A stretch of DNA of 11,589 nt from Prevotellaceae bacterium (GTDB lineage: Bacteria; Bacteroidota; Bacteroidia; Bacteroidales; UBA932): positions 1 to 11,589 of the forward strand of contig JAIROQ010000097.1 of the NCBI GenBank assembly GCA_031257455.1. Reading direction: 5' to 3'. Of the stretch, positions 1 through 6,992 are shown piece after piece. Within the stretch, counting starts at the first letter, position 1; every line of letters begins with the position of its first letter. A model generated the notes under the pieces. It saw only the letters and a list, made by a program, of their open reading frames with translations. It was not told the origin of the DNA and did not search any database. The translations under genes were made by a program, and so were the position numbers.

Positions 1-356
1 TCGCCGCCGCAGAGGCTTATGGGGAAGTCGTTCCCGAAGCCATCGTGGAATTGCCGTCTTCCCTTTTTGAGGTAGAGGGTAAGCTGGAAGCGGGTTTATT
101 AACGGTCGGCAATATATTGACCATGACCGACTCGGACGGTAACCGCCTGAACGGCGTCATTGACGAAGTGCGTCATGACACGGTAGTAATGAATTTCAAT
201 CATCCACTGGCGGGGGAAGAGCTTTCTTTCAAAGGTACGATAGTCGCCGTGCGCGAAGCCACTACGGATGAATTGCTGCACGGGCTGTATGGCGAGAAAA
301 ACGCCGGCTGCAACTGCGACTGCCATTCCCAAGACTGCAGTAGTTGTAAGTCATAA
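1..356 (+). CDS. SlyD-like FKBP-type peptidyl-prolyl cis-trans isomerase, 3' part
   Basis: The gene enters from the left edge; the reading frame is open from base 3, so 117 residues remain and the true start lies outside the window. The GTG at 45 is internal. The visible protein begins with AEAYGEVVPEAIV, matching the SlyD/FKBP segment AYGE...VP, and continues through an insert-in-flap-like region to NFNHPLAGEELSFKGTIVAVREAT, the conserved C-terminal strand of SlyD-type FKBPs. It ends in a Cys/His-rich tail (CNCDCHSQDCSSC), resembling the metal-binding tail of SlyD. Family members are cytosolic prolyl isomerases and chaperones, and some bind nickel. The last codons (AAG TCA TAA) lie within a 7-bp tandem array (AGTTGTA, AGTCATA, AGTCG), so the repeat supplies the stop codon. 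It converges with the HAD hydrolase gene. The family is clear; whether the metal tail is functional is inferred. Confidence 0.9.
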   Translation, partial: AAAEAYGEVVPEAIVELPSSLFEVEGKLEAGLLTVGNILTMTDSDGNRLNGVIDEVRHDTVVMNFNHPLAGEELSFKGTIVAVREATTDELLHGLYGEKNAGCNCDCHSQDCSSCKS

Positions 357-409
357 GTCGCGGCAGGCGCATTGTTTAAGGTTTAAGGTTTAAGGTTTAA
401 GGTTTGAGG
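342..409. repeat. Composite heptad repeat between slyD-like and HAD genes
   Basis: Two 7-bp arrays flank a GC-rich spacer. The left one (342-360) reads AGTTGTA AGTCATA AGTCG. The spacer is GCGGCAGGCGCATTG-like (about 360-374). The right one (375-409) has four TTTAAGG units and one TTTGAGG. The slyD-like stop codon (354-356) is in the left array and the HAD stop codon (397-399, minus strand) is in the right one, so both convergent genes end inside the repeat. The same two families, with a related spacer (CGACAAGCGCACTG), recur at 9731-9853, there with the TTTAAGG family inverted. Confidence 0.9.
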
Positions 410-1032
410 TTTTCAGCCAACTCATAATTCAGGAAATTGGGAATAATGGTATCAACGTATGGGGAAAGCGCTTCTGCCGGAAGGGTGGTGGAAAGACCAA
501 TCACTTTCATGCCGGCTTTTTTCCCGGCGGTGATGCCGGCTATAGAATCTTCGAACACTATACACGCTTCCGGCGATACGCGGAGTTCTCCGGCGGCCAG
601 CAGGTAGCACATCGGGTCGGGTTTGCTGCGGGTAATTTTGTCGGCCGTGATGAGGGCGTCAAAGGTATTTTGCAAATTCATTCTCTGCAGGGCGACTTTC
701 ATTTTTTCGTCCGGCGAACTGGTAACTACCGCTATTTTGTAGCCCTGCGACTTAAAGCGGGTTATCGCTTCGCGTGCGCCGGGAATGAACGTGTAATTCA
801 TTTGCCGTTCATAGCGCCGGTGTTCTTCTATGATTTTTTCCCGTTCCGCCGGCAGGCAGTTTCCAAAATATTTTTCCATGATAGCCGTCAGCGTAGCGCC
901 TTTGATAAGGGCGACAAAATTTTCCTGTAAATGATATTTCGCCGCCAACCGGTCGAAAAACAAGTCGTATTGCGGCTCCGTATCGGCAATCACGCCATCA
1001 AAGTCAAAGAGAATAGCTGTAAACCGGTTCAT
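397..1032 (-). CDS. HAD-superfamily hydrolase (beta-phosphoglucomutase/phosphatase-like, subfamily IA)
   Basis: A 211-residue cytosolic enzyme with all four HAD motifs. Motif I is DFDGVIAD at residues 10-17 (nucleophile D10, acid/base D12). Motif II is VVTSS around 102-106. Motif III is the lysine K137 in SKPDP. Motif IV is VFEDS, with E161 and D162. Residues 18-90 form the helical cap typical of beta-phosphoglucomutase and phosphoglycolate phosphatase relatives. The motifs show phosphoryl-transfer chemistry on a small phosphorylated metabolite; the substrate cannot be read from the sequence. The gene starts 31 bp downstream of gmk with no terminator between, so co-transcription with gmk is likely. 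Its C-terminus (NLKP) and stop are encoded inside a TTTAAGG-family heptad array (CCTCAAA CCTTAAA on the coding strand). The last residues may therefore be repeat-derived rather than conserved. Confidence 0.93.
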   Translation of the reverse strand: MNRFTAILFDFDGVIADTEPQYDLFFDRLAAKYHLQENFVALIKGATLTAIMEKYFGNCLPAEREKIIEEHRRYERQMNYTFIPGAREAITRFKSQGYKIAVVTSSPDEKMKVALQRMNLQNTFDALITADKITRSKPDPMCYLLAAGELRVSPEACIVFEDSIAGITAGKKAGMKVIGLSTTLPAEALSPYVDTIIPNFLNYELAENLKP

Positions 1033-1063
1033 GTAGAATTTTCAGGTTAAAATTGTTTTTTCA

Positions 1064-1696
1064 TTACTTCTTTTCCTTTTGCAAAAATTCCGCGACCAAT
1101 GTTTCCGCTTCTTTCAACGTTTTTTCCAAGTGGTCGTTTATAATTATTTTGTCGAATTGCGGCGCGCAGGAAAGTTCTTCCTTTGCTTTCCGCAAGCGGC
1201 GTTCAATGGCTTCGGGGGTATCGGTGTTGCGGTTTTGTAACCGTTCGCGCAATACATCCACAGAGGGCGGTTGTACAAACACGGCCAACGCCCGGTTGCC
1301 TAATGTTCGTTTTATATTCAAGCCTCCTTTCACGTCCACGTCACATAGCAATACCCGGCCTTTTCCCCAAACCCGTTCGGCTTCGCTTTTTGTTGTCCCG
1401 TAATAGTTTCCGGCATAGACTTCTTCCCATTCCAAAAATTCATTGCGGGCGATTTTTTCGCGGAATGCTTCGGGCGTCATAAAATAATAATCCATGCCGT
1501 CTTTTTCATTCCCGCGCGGCGCACGGCTTGTAGCCGATATGGAAAATTCAAGCGCCGGAAATTTTCCCAACAAATGGTGGACAATCGTTGTTTTTCCCGC
1601 ACCGGACGGCGCGGAGAAAATGAGTACTTTCCCTTTGCTGTCAAGGGAAGCGTCAAAGCATTTTTGCCGGATGGTATTTTCCTTTTTGCGTATCAT
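1064..1696 (-). CDS. gmk: Guanylate kinase
   Basis: Guanylate kinase converts GMP and ATP to GDP and ADP in cytosolic purine nucleotide synthesis. The 210-residue protein has a P-loop (APSGAGKTT, residues 29-37). The GMP-binding stretch SATSRAPRGNEKDGMDYYF lies at 54-72, EEVYAGNYYGT at 91-101, and the lid arginines in ERRLRKAKEEL at 165-175. About 22 residues precede the first beta-strand (VLIFSAP), more than in most bacterial Gmk proteins. No other ATG, GTG or TTG lies in frame before the P-loop, so the ATG ending at 1696 is the only reasonable start. That ATG is only about 8 bases beyond the gapA terminator T-tract, and I see no TAnnTTTG box for it in the preceding intergenic bases. Transcription may come from read-through of gapA. 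The HAD gene follows in the same direction. Confidence 0.97.
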   Translation of the reverse strand: MIRKKENTIRQKCFDASLDSKGKVLIFSAPSGAGKTTIVHHLLGKFPALEFSISATSRAPRGNEKDGMDYYFMTPEAFREKIARNEFLEWEEVYAGNYYGTTKSEAERVWGKGRVLLCDVDVKGGLNIKRTLGNRALAVFVQPPSVDVLRERLQNRNTDTPEAIERRLRKAKEELSCAPQFDKIIINDHLEKTLKEAETLVAEFLQKEKK

Positions 1697-1704
1697 AGTC
1701 TATT

Positions 1705-1735
1705 AAAAAACCCGCCCCGATAAGAGGCGGGGTTT
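1705..1735 (-). terminator. Intrinsic terminator after gapA, abutting gmk
   Basis: On the minus strand CCCGCC (1731-1726) pairs with GGCGGG (1716-1711) across a 9-base loop. Outer A-T pairs beyond a one-base bulge extend the stem, and six T residues (1710-1705) follow. This is a strong rho-independent terminator shape for gapA. Because A residues also lie on the other side it could act in both directions. The T-tract ends 8 bases before the gmk start codon, so it may also act as an attenuator of gmk. Confidence 0.85.
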
Positions 1736-1779
1736 CTTATCCCTGTTACTGCATCCTTTTACAAGGAATACAGGTTGGT

Positions 1780-2805
<1,026 letters not shown>

Positions 2806-2828
2806 TTAAACTTTATTTTTGAAGTGGA

Positions 2829-2860
2829 CAAAGGTAGCATTTTTTTTAATTTCCAGCAAA
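2829..2860 (-). promoter_or_regulatory. Bacteroidetes-type promoter of gapA
   Basis: Read on the minus strand, a TTTG box (2860-2857) is followed after 20 bases by TACCTTTG (2836-2829). This matches the -33 TTTG and -7 TAnnTTTG consensus of the Bacteroidetes primary sigma factor. Transcription would start near 2822, leaving a leader of about 35 bases before the gapA ATG. Confidence 0.85.
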
Positions 2861-2870
2861 TAAAATCATC

Positions 2871-2885
2871 ACCGGAAAATCCGGT
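2871..2885. promoter_or_regulatory. Palindrome just upstream of the gapA promoter
   Basis: ACCGGA AAA TCCGGT is a perfect 6-bp inverted repeat with a 3-base centre. It begins 10 bases upstream of the gapA -33 box, a position where activators or repressors commonly bind. No T-tract follows on either strand, which argues against a terminator. The binding protein, if any, is unknown. Confidence 0.4.
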
Positions 2886-2916
2886 AACCTGATAATACAA
2901 GACTACCTCCGGCATT

Positions 2917-2942
2917 AAAAAAGCGGTAAGTTTATTTACCAC
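2917..2942 (-). terminator. Intrinsic terminator overlapping the stop codon of the small HTH gene
   Basis: On the minus strand GTGGTAA (2942-2936) pairs with TTACCGC (2929-2923) across a 6-base loop, with one G-T pair, and six T residues follow (2922-2917). The TAA stop codon (2938-2936) is itself part of the left stem arm, so terminating ribosomes would sit on the hairpin. It separates this gene from gapA. Confidence 0.8.
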
Positions 2943-3199
2943 TTAATATGATTTTCTTCCAAAATTTTTTTCGCAAGGTTCAATATGGTCGCATCATCGA
3001 ACAGCACTATACCGCCGCCGGGACCTTGCTCATAGTGCAGGCCGGACGACTTGCCGCGTTCAAAATCATTGCCGCCAAAATAATTGCGGATAGTATCTAC
3101 GGAGGTATTCAGTAATTCCGCAATACGGTGTGTACTTCCGGTCGGCAGTGCGTCTTTGATGCGACGCAGCTCATTAAATGTGATTGTTGCTCCTTCCAT
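2936..3199 (-). CDS. Small helix-turn-helix DNA-binding protein
   Basis: An 87-residue soluble protein. Residues about 21-42 (STHRIAELLNTSVDTIRNYFGG) read as a helix-turn-helix: a helix, a turn at NTS, and a recognition helix DTIRNYF. The middle (residues 43-66) is glycine-rich and basic, and the C-terminus (ATILNLAKKILEEN) is helical. Similar short DNA-binding proteins are, as I recall, common in Bacteroidales, but I know of no assigned function. It could be a transcription regulator or a nucleoid-associated factor. It lies between nfeD and gapA on the same strand, 66 bp after nfeD, and has its own terminator. An 11-bp palindrome TTAACGGTTAA (3210-3220) lies just upstream of its start and could be an autoregulatory site. 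I see no good TAnnTTTG promoter directly ahead of it. Confidence 0.75.
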   Translation of the reverse strand: MEGATITFNELRRIKDALPTGSTHRIAELLNTSVDTIRNYFGGNDFERGKSSGLHYEQGPGGGIVLFDDATILNLAKKILEENHIKW

Positions 3200-3265
3200 G
3201 GTTTTAAAATTAACGGTTAAAATAAATTTTAAAGTAAAACTTTATTCCGAATAATAAATTATTTT

Positions 3266-4645
3266 TTAATCCTTCACAGCGCAATACAGTTGCCCTGTTT
3301 CATAGTGCGTGATAACGACTATGGTGTTTTTTTCAATCATTCCGTGTTCGGCTATGGCGTCATACATTTCGCCGTCCACTTCAATTTTGCCGGATGGCCG
3401 CAACGAAGTGCAAGCCCTGCCCATCTGCCCGACCAATGCTTCCAGACCGGCCGGTACGCCTACATAACCGGTCGTTCCCGAAAGGTCTGTTTTCAATGCA
3501 ATTCTTCCAAACATTTTTGTATGATATATTTTTTTTGACAAATAAATACCGCCCGCAATGCCGCCAAACATGCCCGCCGATACAATAAATAAAGGTTGGG
3601 CAAGCGGACTTAAATCCCATCTTTCCGGCGCAGAAAATAAATTATTGTCAATCATAGCCAGCGCCAAACCCGCTATACATAACAGAATGCCGGAGATGCC
3701 GGCAACGCCGAAACCCGGAATAACAAAAATTTCCAACCCCACTAAAACCAGTCCCGCCACAAACAGCAGCAATTCCCAATAGTCCGCCAATCCTTCCAGA
3801 TAGAGGGGGGCAAAGTAAAGCAAGGTCGCCGTTACCGCCACCGCCAACGGAAATCCGATGCCCGGCGACTGCAATTCAAAATAAATCCCGCCGATGATGC
3901 ACATCAGCAAAAGCCCTTGCAGCAGGGGGTTCATAAGAAATAAAATAATCCTGTCCAACCACGAAGGACGATACTCTTTTATTTCGGCAGGAGCAATTCC
4001 CGCCAATGACAATACTTCGTTAATACTTTCCGCTTTCCCTTCGCTGTAGCCGGAAGCATACGCTTCATCAGCCGTAAAGGTGAGTACTTTGGCGCTGTCG
4101 ATTAAGCCGGGTACTACCACGCGCGGATCTACCATAGCTTCGGCAATCAGCGGGTCGCGGCGCCAGACTTCCACCGTGTCGCGCCCTTGCAGGATTTTCC
4201 GCTTGCCGTGCATTTCTGCGGTGGATCGCATCATTGAGCGCATGAATGACTGGTATTTGTCGGGCAATGCTTCGCCGGTTTGATTGACTACCGTGGCTGC
4301 GCCGATGCTTCCGCCGCCGCGTATGTAGATGCTGTCGCATGCCAGCGCTATCAGCGCACCCGCCGAAGCGGCTTCGTTGTCGATAAACGCCAACACCGGA
4401 ATGCCGCAGTACAAAAGGGCAGTGCGGATACTGTCGGCTGCCGCCAATTCGCCTCCATAGGTATTCAAATGCAATAAAACATAGTCGCTGTTCCATTGGC
4501 GCGCTTCCTGTAATCCTTTATTGATAATACGCACAGCAGGCGCATCGATGTCCTGCTGAAGATGTATGACGTAAACCACTTTATTTTCCGCATAACTTAA
4601 CGCAGCTGTAAACAGGAAGACAAGGAGAAAAAAACTACGGCGCAT
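3266..4645 (-). CDS. NfeD-family membrane-bound serine protease (ClpP-class), long form
   Basis: The 459-residue protein has a signal peptide (residues 1-19, ending SYA) and a ClpP/SppA-like protease domain (about 23-215). It then has a cluster of four to five hydrophobic segments (about 231-375) and a C-terminal OB-fold NfeD domain (about 385-457). The candidate nucleophile is S94 in EAASAGA, in the usual ASAG context. The likely general-base lysine is K130 in LPDKYQSFMRSMMR. IAEAMVDPRV (168-177) is a hallmark of this family. Long NfeD proteins are periplasmic-facing proteases that usually act with stomatin/SPFH proteins and can cleave the stomatin C-terminus. No stomatin gene is adjacent here. 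A Bacteroidetes promoter lies directly upstream. The family assignment is firm; the substrate is unknown. Confidence 0.94.
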   Translation of the reverse strand: MRRSFFLLVFLFTAALSYAENKVVYVIHLQQDIDAPAVRIINKGLQEARQWNSDYVLLHLNTYGGELAAADSIRTALLYCGIPVLAFIDNEAASAGALIALACDSIYIRGGGSIGAATVVNQTGEALPDKYQSFMRSMMRSTAEMHGKRKILQGRDTVEVWRRDPLIAEAMVDPRVVVPGLIDSAKVLTFTADEAYASGYSEGKAESINEVLSLAGIAPAEIKEYRPSWLDRIILFLMNPLLQGLLLMCIIGGIYFELQSPGIGFPLAVAVTATLLYFAPLYLEGLADYWELLLFVAGLVLVGLEIFVIPGFGVAGISGILLCIAGLALAMIDNNLFSAPERWDLSPLAQPLFIVSAGMFGGIAGGIYLSKKIYHTKMFGRIALKTDLSGTTGYVGVPAGLEALVGQMGRACTSLRPSGKIEVDGEMYDAIAEHGMIEKNTIVVITHYETGQLYCAVKD

Positions 4646-4667
4646 TATCTTTGAAAAGTATTTTTCC

Positions 4668-4698
4668 CAAAGTTAGGAAAATTTATTGATACTACGAA
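4668..4698 (-). promoter_or_regulatory. Probable promoter of the nfeD-type gene
   Basis: On the minus strand TAACTTTG (4675-4668) fits the -7 box TAnnTTTG. TTCG (4698-4695), one mismatch from TTTG, stands 19 bases upstream. The -7 box ends 22 bases before the ATG, so the mRNA leader would be only about 15 bases. Confidence 0.65.
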
Positions 4699-4710
4699 TT
4701 TTTATCGAGG

Positions 4711-4745
4711 CATTAGAATTTGTGTGCAACACACCAATTCTAATG
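4711..4745. repeat. Long hairpin in the nfeD/fabG divergent region
   Basis: CATTAGAATT (4711-4720) and AATTCTAATG (4736-4745) are exact reverse complements. Inside them GTGTG (4722-4726) pairs with CACAC (4730-4734) around CAA, with one T/C mismatch between the two stems. This gives 15 of 16 paired positions and a 3-base loop. No T-tract follows on either strand, and no transposase is near. It could be an operator, a relic of a small element, or an RNA structure. Confidence 0.6.
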
Positions 4746-4810
4746 TCCCCCCTGAACAAAGTTAAAAACCGTCCGCGAAGGCTCGGTAGCGCAATGGAAA
4801 CGCAGGCGTT

Positions 4811-4850
4811 CTTCACGCTTTACGCTTTACTCTTTACGCTTCACCTTTAA
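4811..4850. repeat. ACGCTTT-family heptad array upstream of fabG
   Basis: Degenerate 7-bp units (CACGCTT, TACGCTT, TACTCTT, TACGCTT, CACCTTT) end 12 bases before the fabG -7 box, so the array occupies the place of the -33 region. Confidence 0.7.
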
Positions 4851-4861
4851 CTTTTTTTTTA

Positions 4862-4869
4862 TACCTTTG
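4862..4869 (+). promoter_or_regulatory. -7 box of the fabG promoter
   Basis: TACCTTTG matches TAnnTTTG exactly and lies 31 bases before the fabG ATG. No TTTG stands 19-21 bases upstream; that position is inside the ACGCTTT heptad array. The -33 element is therefore weak or replaced. Confidence 0.65.
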
Positions 4870-4900
4870 TCCTGTTATAATTTTAAAAACGAATGAATAT

Positions 4901-5647
4901 ATGAAATTATTAGAAGGAAAAACGGCCATTGTTACCGGCGCCGCGCGCGGAATTGGCAAAGCGGTAGCCTTACGTCTGGCGCAGGAAGGCTGTGCCATTG
5001 CATTCACCGATTTGGCCATTGACGAGAATGCGAAAAAAACCGAATCGGAACTGCTGGCATTGGGCGTAAAAGCAATAGGCTATGCCTCGAATGCCGCGAA
5101 ATTCACCGAAACGCAACAAGTGGTCGATACGATAGTAAAAGATTTTGGGCGGATAGACATTTTAATTAACAATGCCGGCATCACGCGTGACGGGCTGCTG
5201 CTGCGCATGAGCGAGGAACAGTGGGATGCGGTAATTACCGTGAACCTGAAATCGGCGTTCAACTTCACGCGCGCCGTAGCGCCGGTGATGGTGCGCCAGC
5301 GGTCGGGAAGTATCGTCAACATGAGTTCCGTAGTAGGCGTATCGGGCAATGCGGCGCAAGCCAACTATGCGGCTTCCAAAGCCGGCATGATAGGGCTGGC
5401 CAAATCGGTTGCCAAAGAATTGGGGTCGCGCGGTATCCGTTGCAATGCCATTGCGCCGGGCTTCATCATCACCGAAATGACGCACCAACTGTCCGATGAA
5501 ATTCGCGAAAAATGGATGGAAACAATTCCCCTGCGCCGCGGCGGTACGCCGGAAGATGTGGCAAATGTCGCACTCTTCCTTGCCTCCGACCTCTCGGCAT
5601 ACGTCAGCGGACAGGTAATACCCGTCTGCGGCGGAATGAACGCTTGA
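4901..5647 (+). CDS. fabG: 3-oxoacyl-[acyl-carrier-protein] reductase
   Basis: A 248-residue short-chain dehydrogenase that reduces 3-oxoacyl-ACP to 3-hydroxyacyl-ACP in type II fatty acid synthesis. The nucleotide-binding motif TGAARGIG is at residues 12-19 and NNAG at 90-93. The catalytic tetrad is N115, S143, Y156 and K160 (YAASK). The segment PGFIITEMT and the C-terminal YVSGQVIPVCGGMNA are typical FabG. The length is normal and the start follows an A/T-rich leader (TATATG). D37 follows the second beta-strand, where many NADPH-dependent FabG proteins have a small residue, so cofactor preference cannot be taken for granted; as I recall, other Bacteroidales FabG proteins share this. No other fatty-acid genes are adjacent. 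The stop codon is 3 bases before an ATTTACAG array. Confidence 0.95.
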   Translation: MKLLEGKTAIVTGAARGIGKAVALRLAQEGCAIAFTDLAIDENAKKTESELLALGVKAIGYASNAAKFTETQQVVDTIVKDFGRIDILINNAGITRDGLLLRMSEEQWDAVITVNLKSAFNFTRAVAPVMVRQRSGSIVNMSSVVGVSGNAAQANYAASKAGMIGLAKSVAKELGSRGIRCNAIAPGFIITEMTHQLSDEIREKWMETIPLRRGGTPEDVANVALFLASDLSAYVSGQVIPVCGGMNA

Positions 5648-5650
5648 GGA

Positions 5651-5811
5651 ATTTACAGATTTACAGATTTACGGATTTACAGATTTGGCTGACGCCACGA
5701 ACAGTGAACAGTGAACAGTGAATAGTGAATAGTGAACAATAGGCTGACGCGCCAGCCCATCAGAAATTAGAAATCAAAAATTAGAAATCAGAAATCAAAA
5801 ATTAGAAATAA
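5651..5811. repeat. Composite repeat between fabG and the DUF6340-like gene
   Basis: Five modules follow one another. An ATTTACAG octad array of 4.5 copies lies at 5651-5686. Hinge GGCTGACGCC follows at 5687-5696. AGTGAAC heptads (about five units, some AGTGAAT) span 5701-5738. The near-palindromic hinge GGCTGACGCGCCAGCC is at 5742-5757. Seven GAAATYA/AAAATTA heptads lie at 5763-5811. The last unit shares its final A with the ATG at 5811. The stretch 5674-5715 is identical to 7008-7049 (42 bases), so this locus and the one before the lipoprotein gene derive from one composite. Confidence 0.92.
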
Positions 5812-6791
5812 TGAAAAGACTTACGACTATATTCGTCCTTTTGCTGTGGGCGGTGGCAGCAACGGCGGCAGATGATTATCGCGTGGTATCGCTGCAGGTG
5901 TTAAAGCCGGCCCGGCAACCGGTGGAATTTACGGGTCGTACGCCGGCTATCTACGCCATGCTGTATGTTACGGATACCAACGGCGAGCGGCATACTTTCC
6001 GCAACGATAGCCTGCATACCGTTGAAGCGGCCATCGGTATCAAGGAAACGCTGGAGGAATTTGAAGCGCTGGCCGACTATGACGTGCCGGTATATAATTT
6101 TTACGCCTTTTGCGCAGACACAACCGCCTGTGCCGACCACATCGAAGTCATCACGGATAACGATTTGCTCATCCTCGTAAAAAATATTACCGTAACGCCG
6201 TTCCAGCAAGTCGAGCGGCGTTATACGGACAGTTACGGCGACTATTTTTATGCAGGAAGTTATGCGGTTTACACGGCCGCCTTTGCAGTGTACGACACGA
6301 TTACCCATACCTATTCCCATACGGAAACCCTGTCGGATACGCTGATGTGGGACAAAAACACCCTGAATACGGAACAGGCGCTGGCCGAACTGCCCTCGAC
6401 TGCGGAAGCCGCACAATTCGCCGCTGCCGAAGCAGGGAAATTATATGCCCGCCGGTTAGCGCCCTATTGGCTCACGGTACAACGTTTCTTCTTCGTGCCG
6501 TCCTATAAGGATTTGCAACAGGCGGCGACCCACGCTGAAAACTCCGAATGGAATGAAGCCATGAAAATCTGGGAACAGTATGCCGGACACAATAACCGCA
6601 AAACCGCTGCACAATCGGCATTCAATATGGCGCTGGCGTGCGAAGTCAATGGCGACTATGAACTCGCGCTGGAATGGTTGCAGTATGCCGAAAAATTATA
6701 TCCTGTCAAAGAAATTGCCGGATACCGTACTATCCTTCAACGGCGGCTCAACGAAAGCGCGAATTTGGAAAAACAGTTGCAGGATTTATAA
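5811..6791 (+). CDS. Secreted TPR-containing protein, DUF6340-like
   Basis: A 326-residue protein with a Sec signal peptide (residues 1-20, MKRLTTIFVLLLWAVAATAA) and no lipobox cysteine, so probably periplasmic. Residues 23-190 form a mixed beta-rich region with no catalytic motif that I recognise. EAGKLYARRLAPYWLTVQRFFF (about 207-228) resembles the conserved segment of the Bacteroidales DUF6340 family. Residues 232-315 read as two to three TPR-like helical pairs (AENSEWNEAMKIWEQY, AAQSAFNMALACEVNGDYELALEWLQYAEKLYP), implying protein-protein contacts. The function is unknown. Its ATG is formed at the edge of a heptad array, so the whole leader is repeat DNA. No TAnnTTTG promoter is visible upstream. 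The promoter of the following tRNA gene overlaps its 3' end. Confidence 0.8.
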   Translation: MKRLTTIFVLLLWAVAATAADDYRVVSLQVLKPARQPVEFTGRTPAIYAMLYVTDTNGERHTFRNDSLHTVEAAIGIKETLEEFEALADYDVPVYNFYAFCADTTACADHIEVITDNDLLILVKNITVTPFQQVERRYTDSYGDYFYAGSYAVYTAAFAVYDTITHTYSHTETLSDTLMWDKNTLNTEQALAELPSTAEAAQFAAAEAGKLYARRLAPYWLTVQRFFFVPSYKDLQQAATHAENSEWNEAMKIWEQYAGHNNRKTAAQSAFNMALACEVNGDYELALEWLQYAEKLYPVKEIAGYRTILQRRLNESANLEKQLQDL

Positions 6792-6807
6792 AAATTCAAT
6801 ACCTTTG
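6776..6807 (+). promoter_or_regulatory. Promoter of tRNA-Thr, overlapping the end of the upstream gene
   Basis: TACCTTTG (6800-6807) is an exact -7 box, and GTTG (6776-6779), one mismatch from TTTG, stands 20 bases upstream. The -33 box lies inside the last codons of the DUF6340-like gene. The -7 box ends 13 bases before the mature tRNA 5' end, leaving a very short 5' leader. Confidence 0.75.
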
Positions 6808-6820
6808 CAGCCCTTTTATT

Positions 6821-6892
6821 GCCTCCTTAGCTCAGCGGTAGAGCAGCTCATTCGTAATGAGCAGGTCGTCGGTTCAAATCCGATGGGAGGCT
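6821..6892 (+). tRNA. tRNA-Thr (anticodon CGT)
   Basis: The 72-base sequence folds as a cloverleaf. The acceptor stem is GCCTCCT with GGGAGGC (one G-T pair), and the D arm contains AGCTCAGCGGTAGAGC. The anticodon stem is GCTCA/TGAGC around loop TTCGTAA, giving anticodon CGT for threonine codon ACG. The T arm is GTCGG-TTCAAAT-CCGAT. The discriminator is T and CCA is not encoded. The 3' trailer runs straight into a heptad array and then an intrinsic terminator. Confidence 0.96.
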
Positions 6893-6896
6893 CGGA

Positions 6897-6945
6897 GAAT
6901 TAGGAATTAGAAATTAGAAATTAGGAATTAAGAATCAGGAATTAA
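6897..6945. repeat. Seven-copy AAATTAG heptad array after tRNA-Thr
   Basis: Seven uninterrupted 7-bp units: GAATTAG twice, AAATTAG twice, GAATTAA, GAATCAG, GAATTAA. They fill the interval between the tRNA and its terminator hairpin, so they should be present in the tRNA precursor's 3' trailer. Confidence 0.95.
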
Positions 6946-6975
6946 AGAGGCTTTGCGGGATGCAGAGCTTTTTTT
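6944..6975 (+). terminator. Intrinsic terminator of the tRNA-Thr transcript
   Basis: GCTTTGC (6950-6956) pairs with GCAGAGC (6962-6968), with one G-T pair and loop GGGAT, followed by seven T residues (6969-6975). Upstream A-rich bases can extend the stem into the T-tract. Confidence 0.85.
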
Positions 6976-6992
6976 AATGTAAGGGAATACGG

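Noticed and set aside
4646..4653. TATCTTTG on the + strand as a promoter
   Set aside because: No TTTG-like box lies 19-21 bases upstream, and the next + strand gene, fabG, has a better-placed -7 box at 4862.
4711..4745. Insertion-sequence end
   Set aside because: Only one inverted repeat is present, no transposase or target duplication is seen, and the adjacent genes are intact.
6821..6892. tRNA-Thr as an integration site
   Set aside because: No integrase gene is near and no duplicate of the tRNA 3' end was found in the window.
6580..6903. 107-codon + strand frame running through tRNA-Thr
   Set aside because: It overlaps the DUF6340-like gene in another frame and then the tRNA; its end (VEQLIRNEQVVGSNPMGG) is simply tRNA sequence translated.
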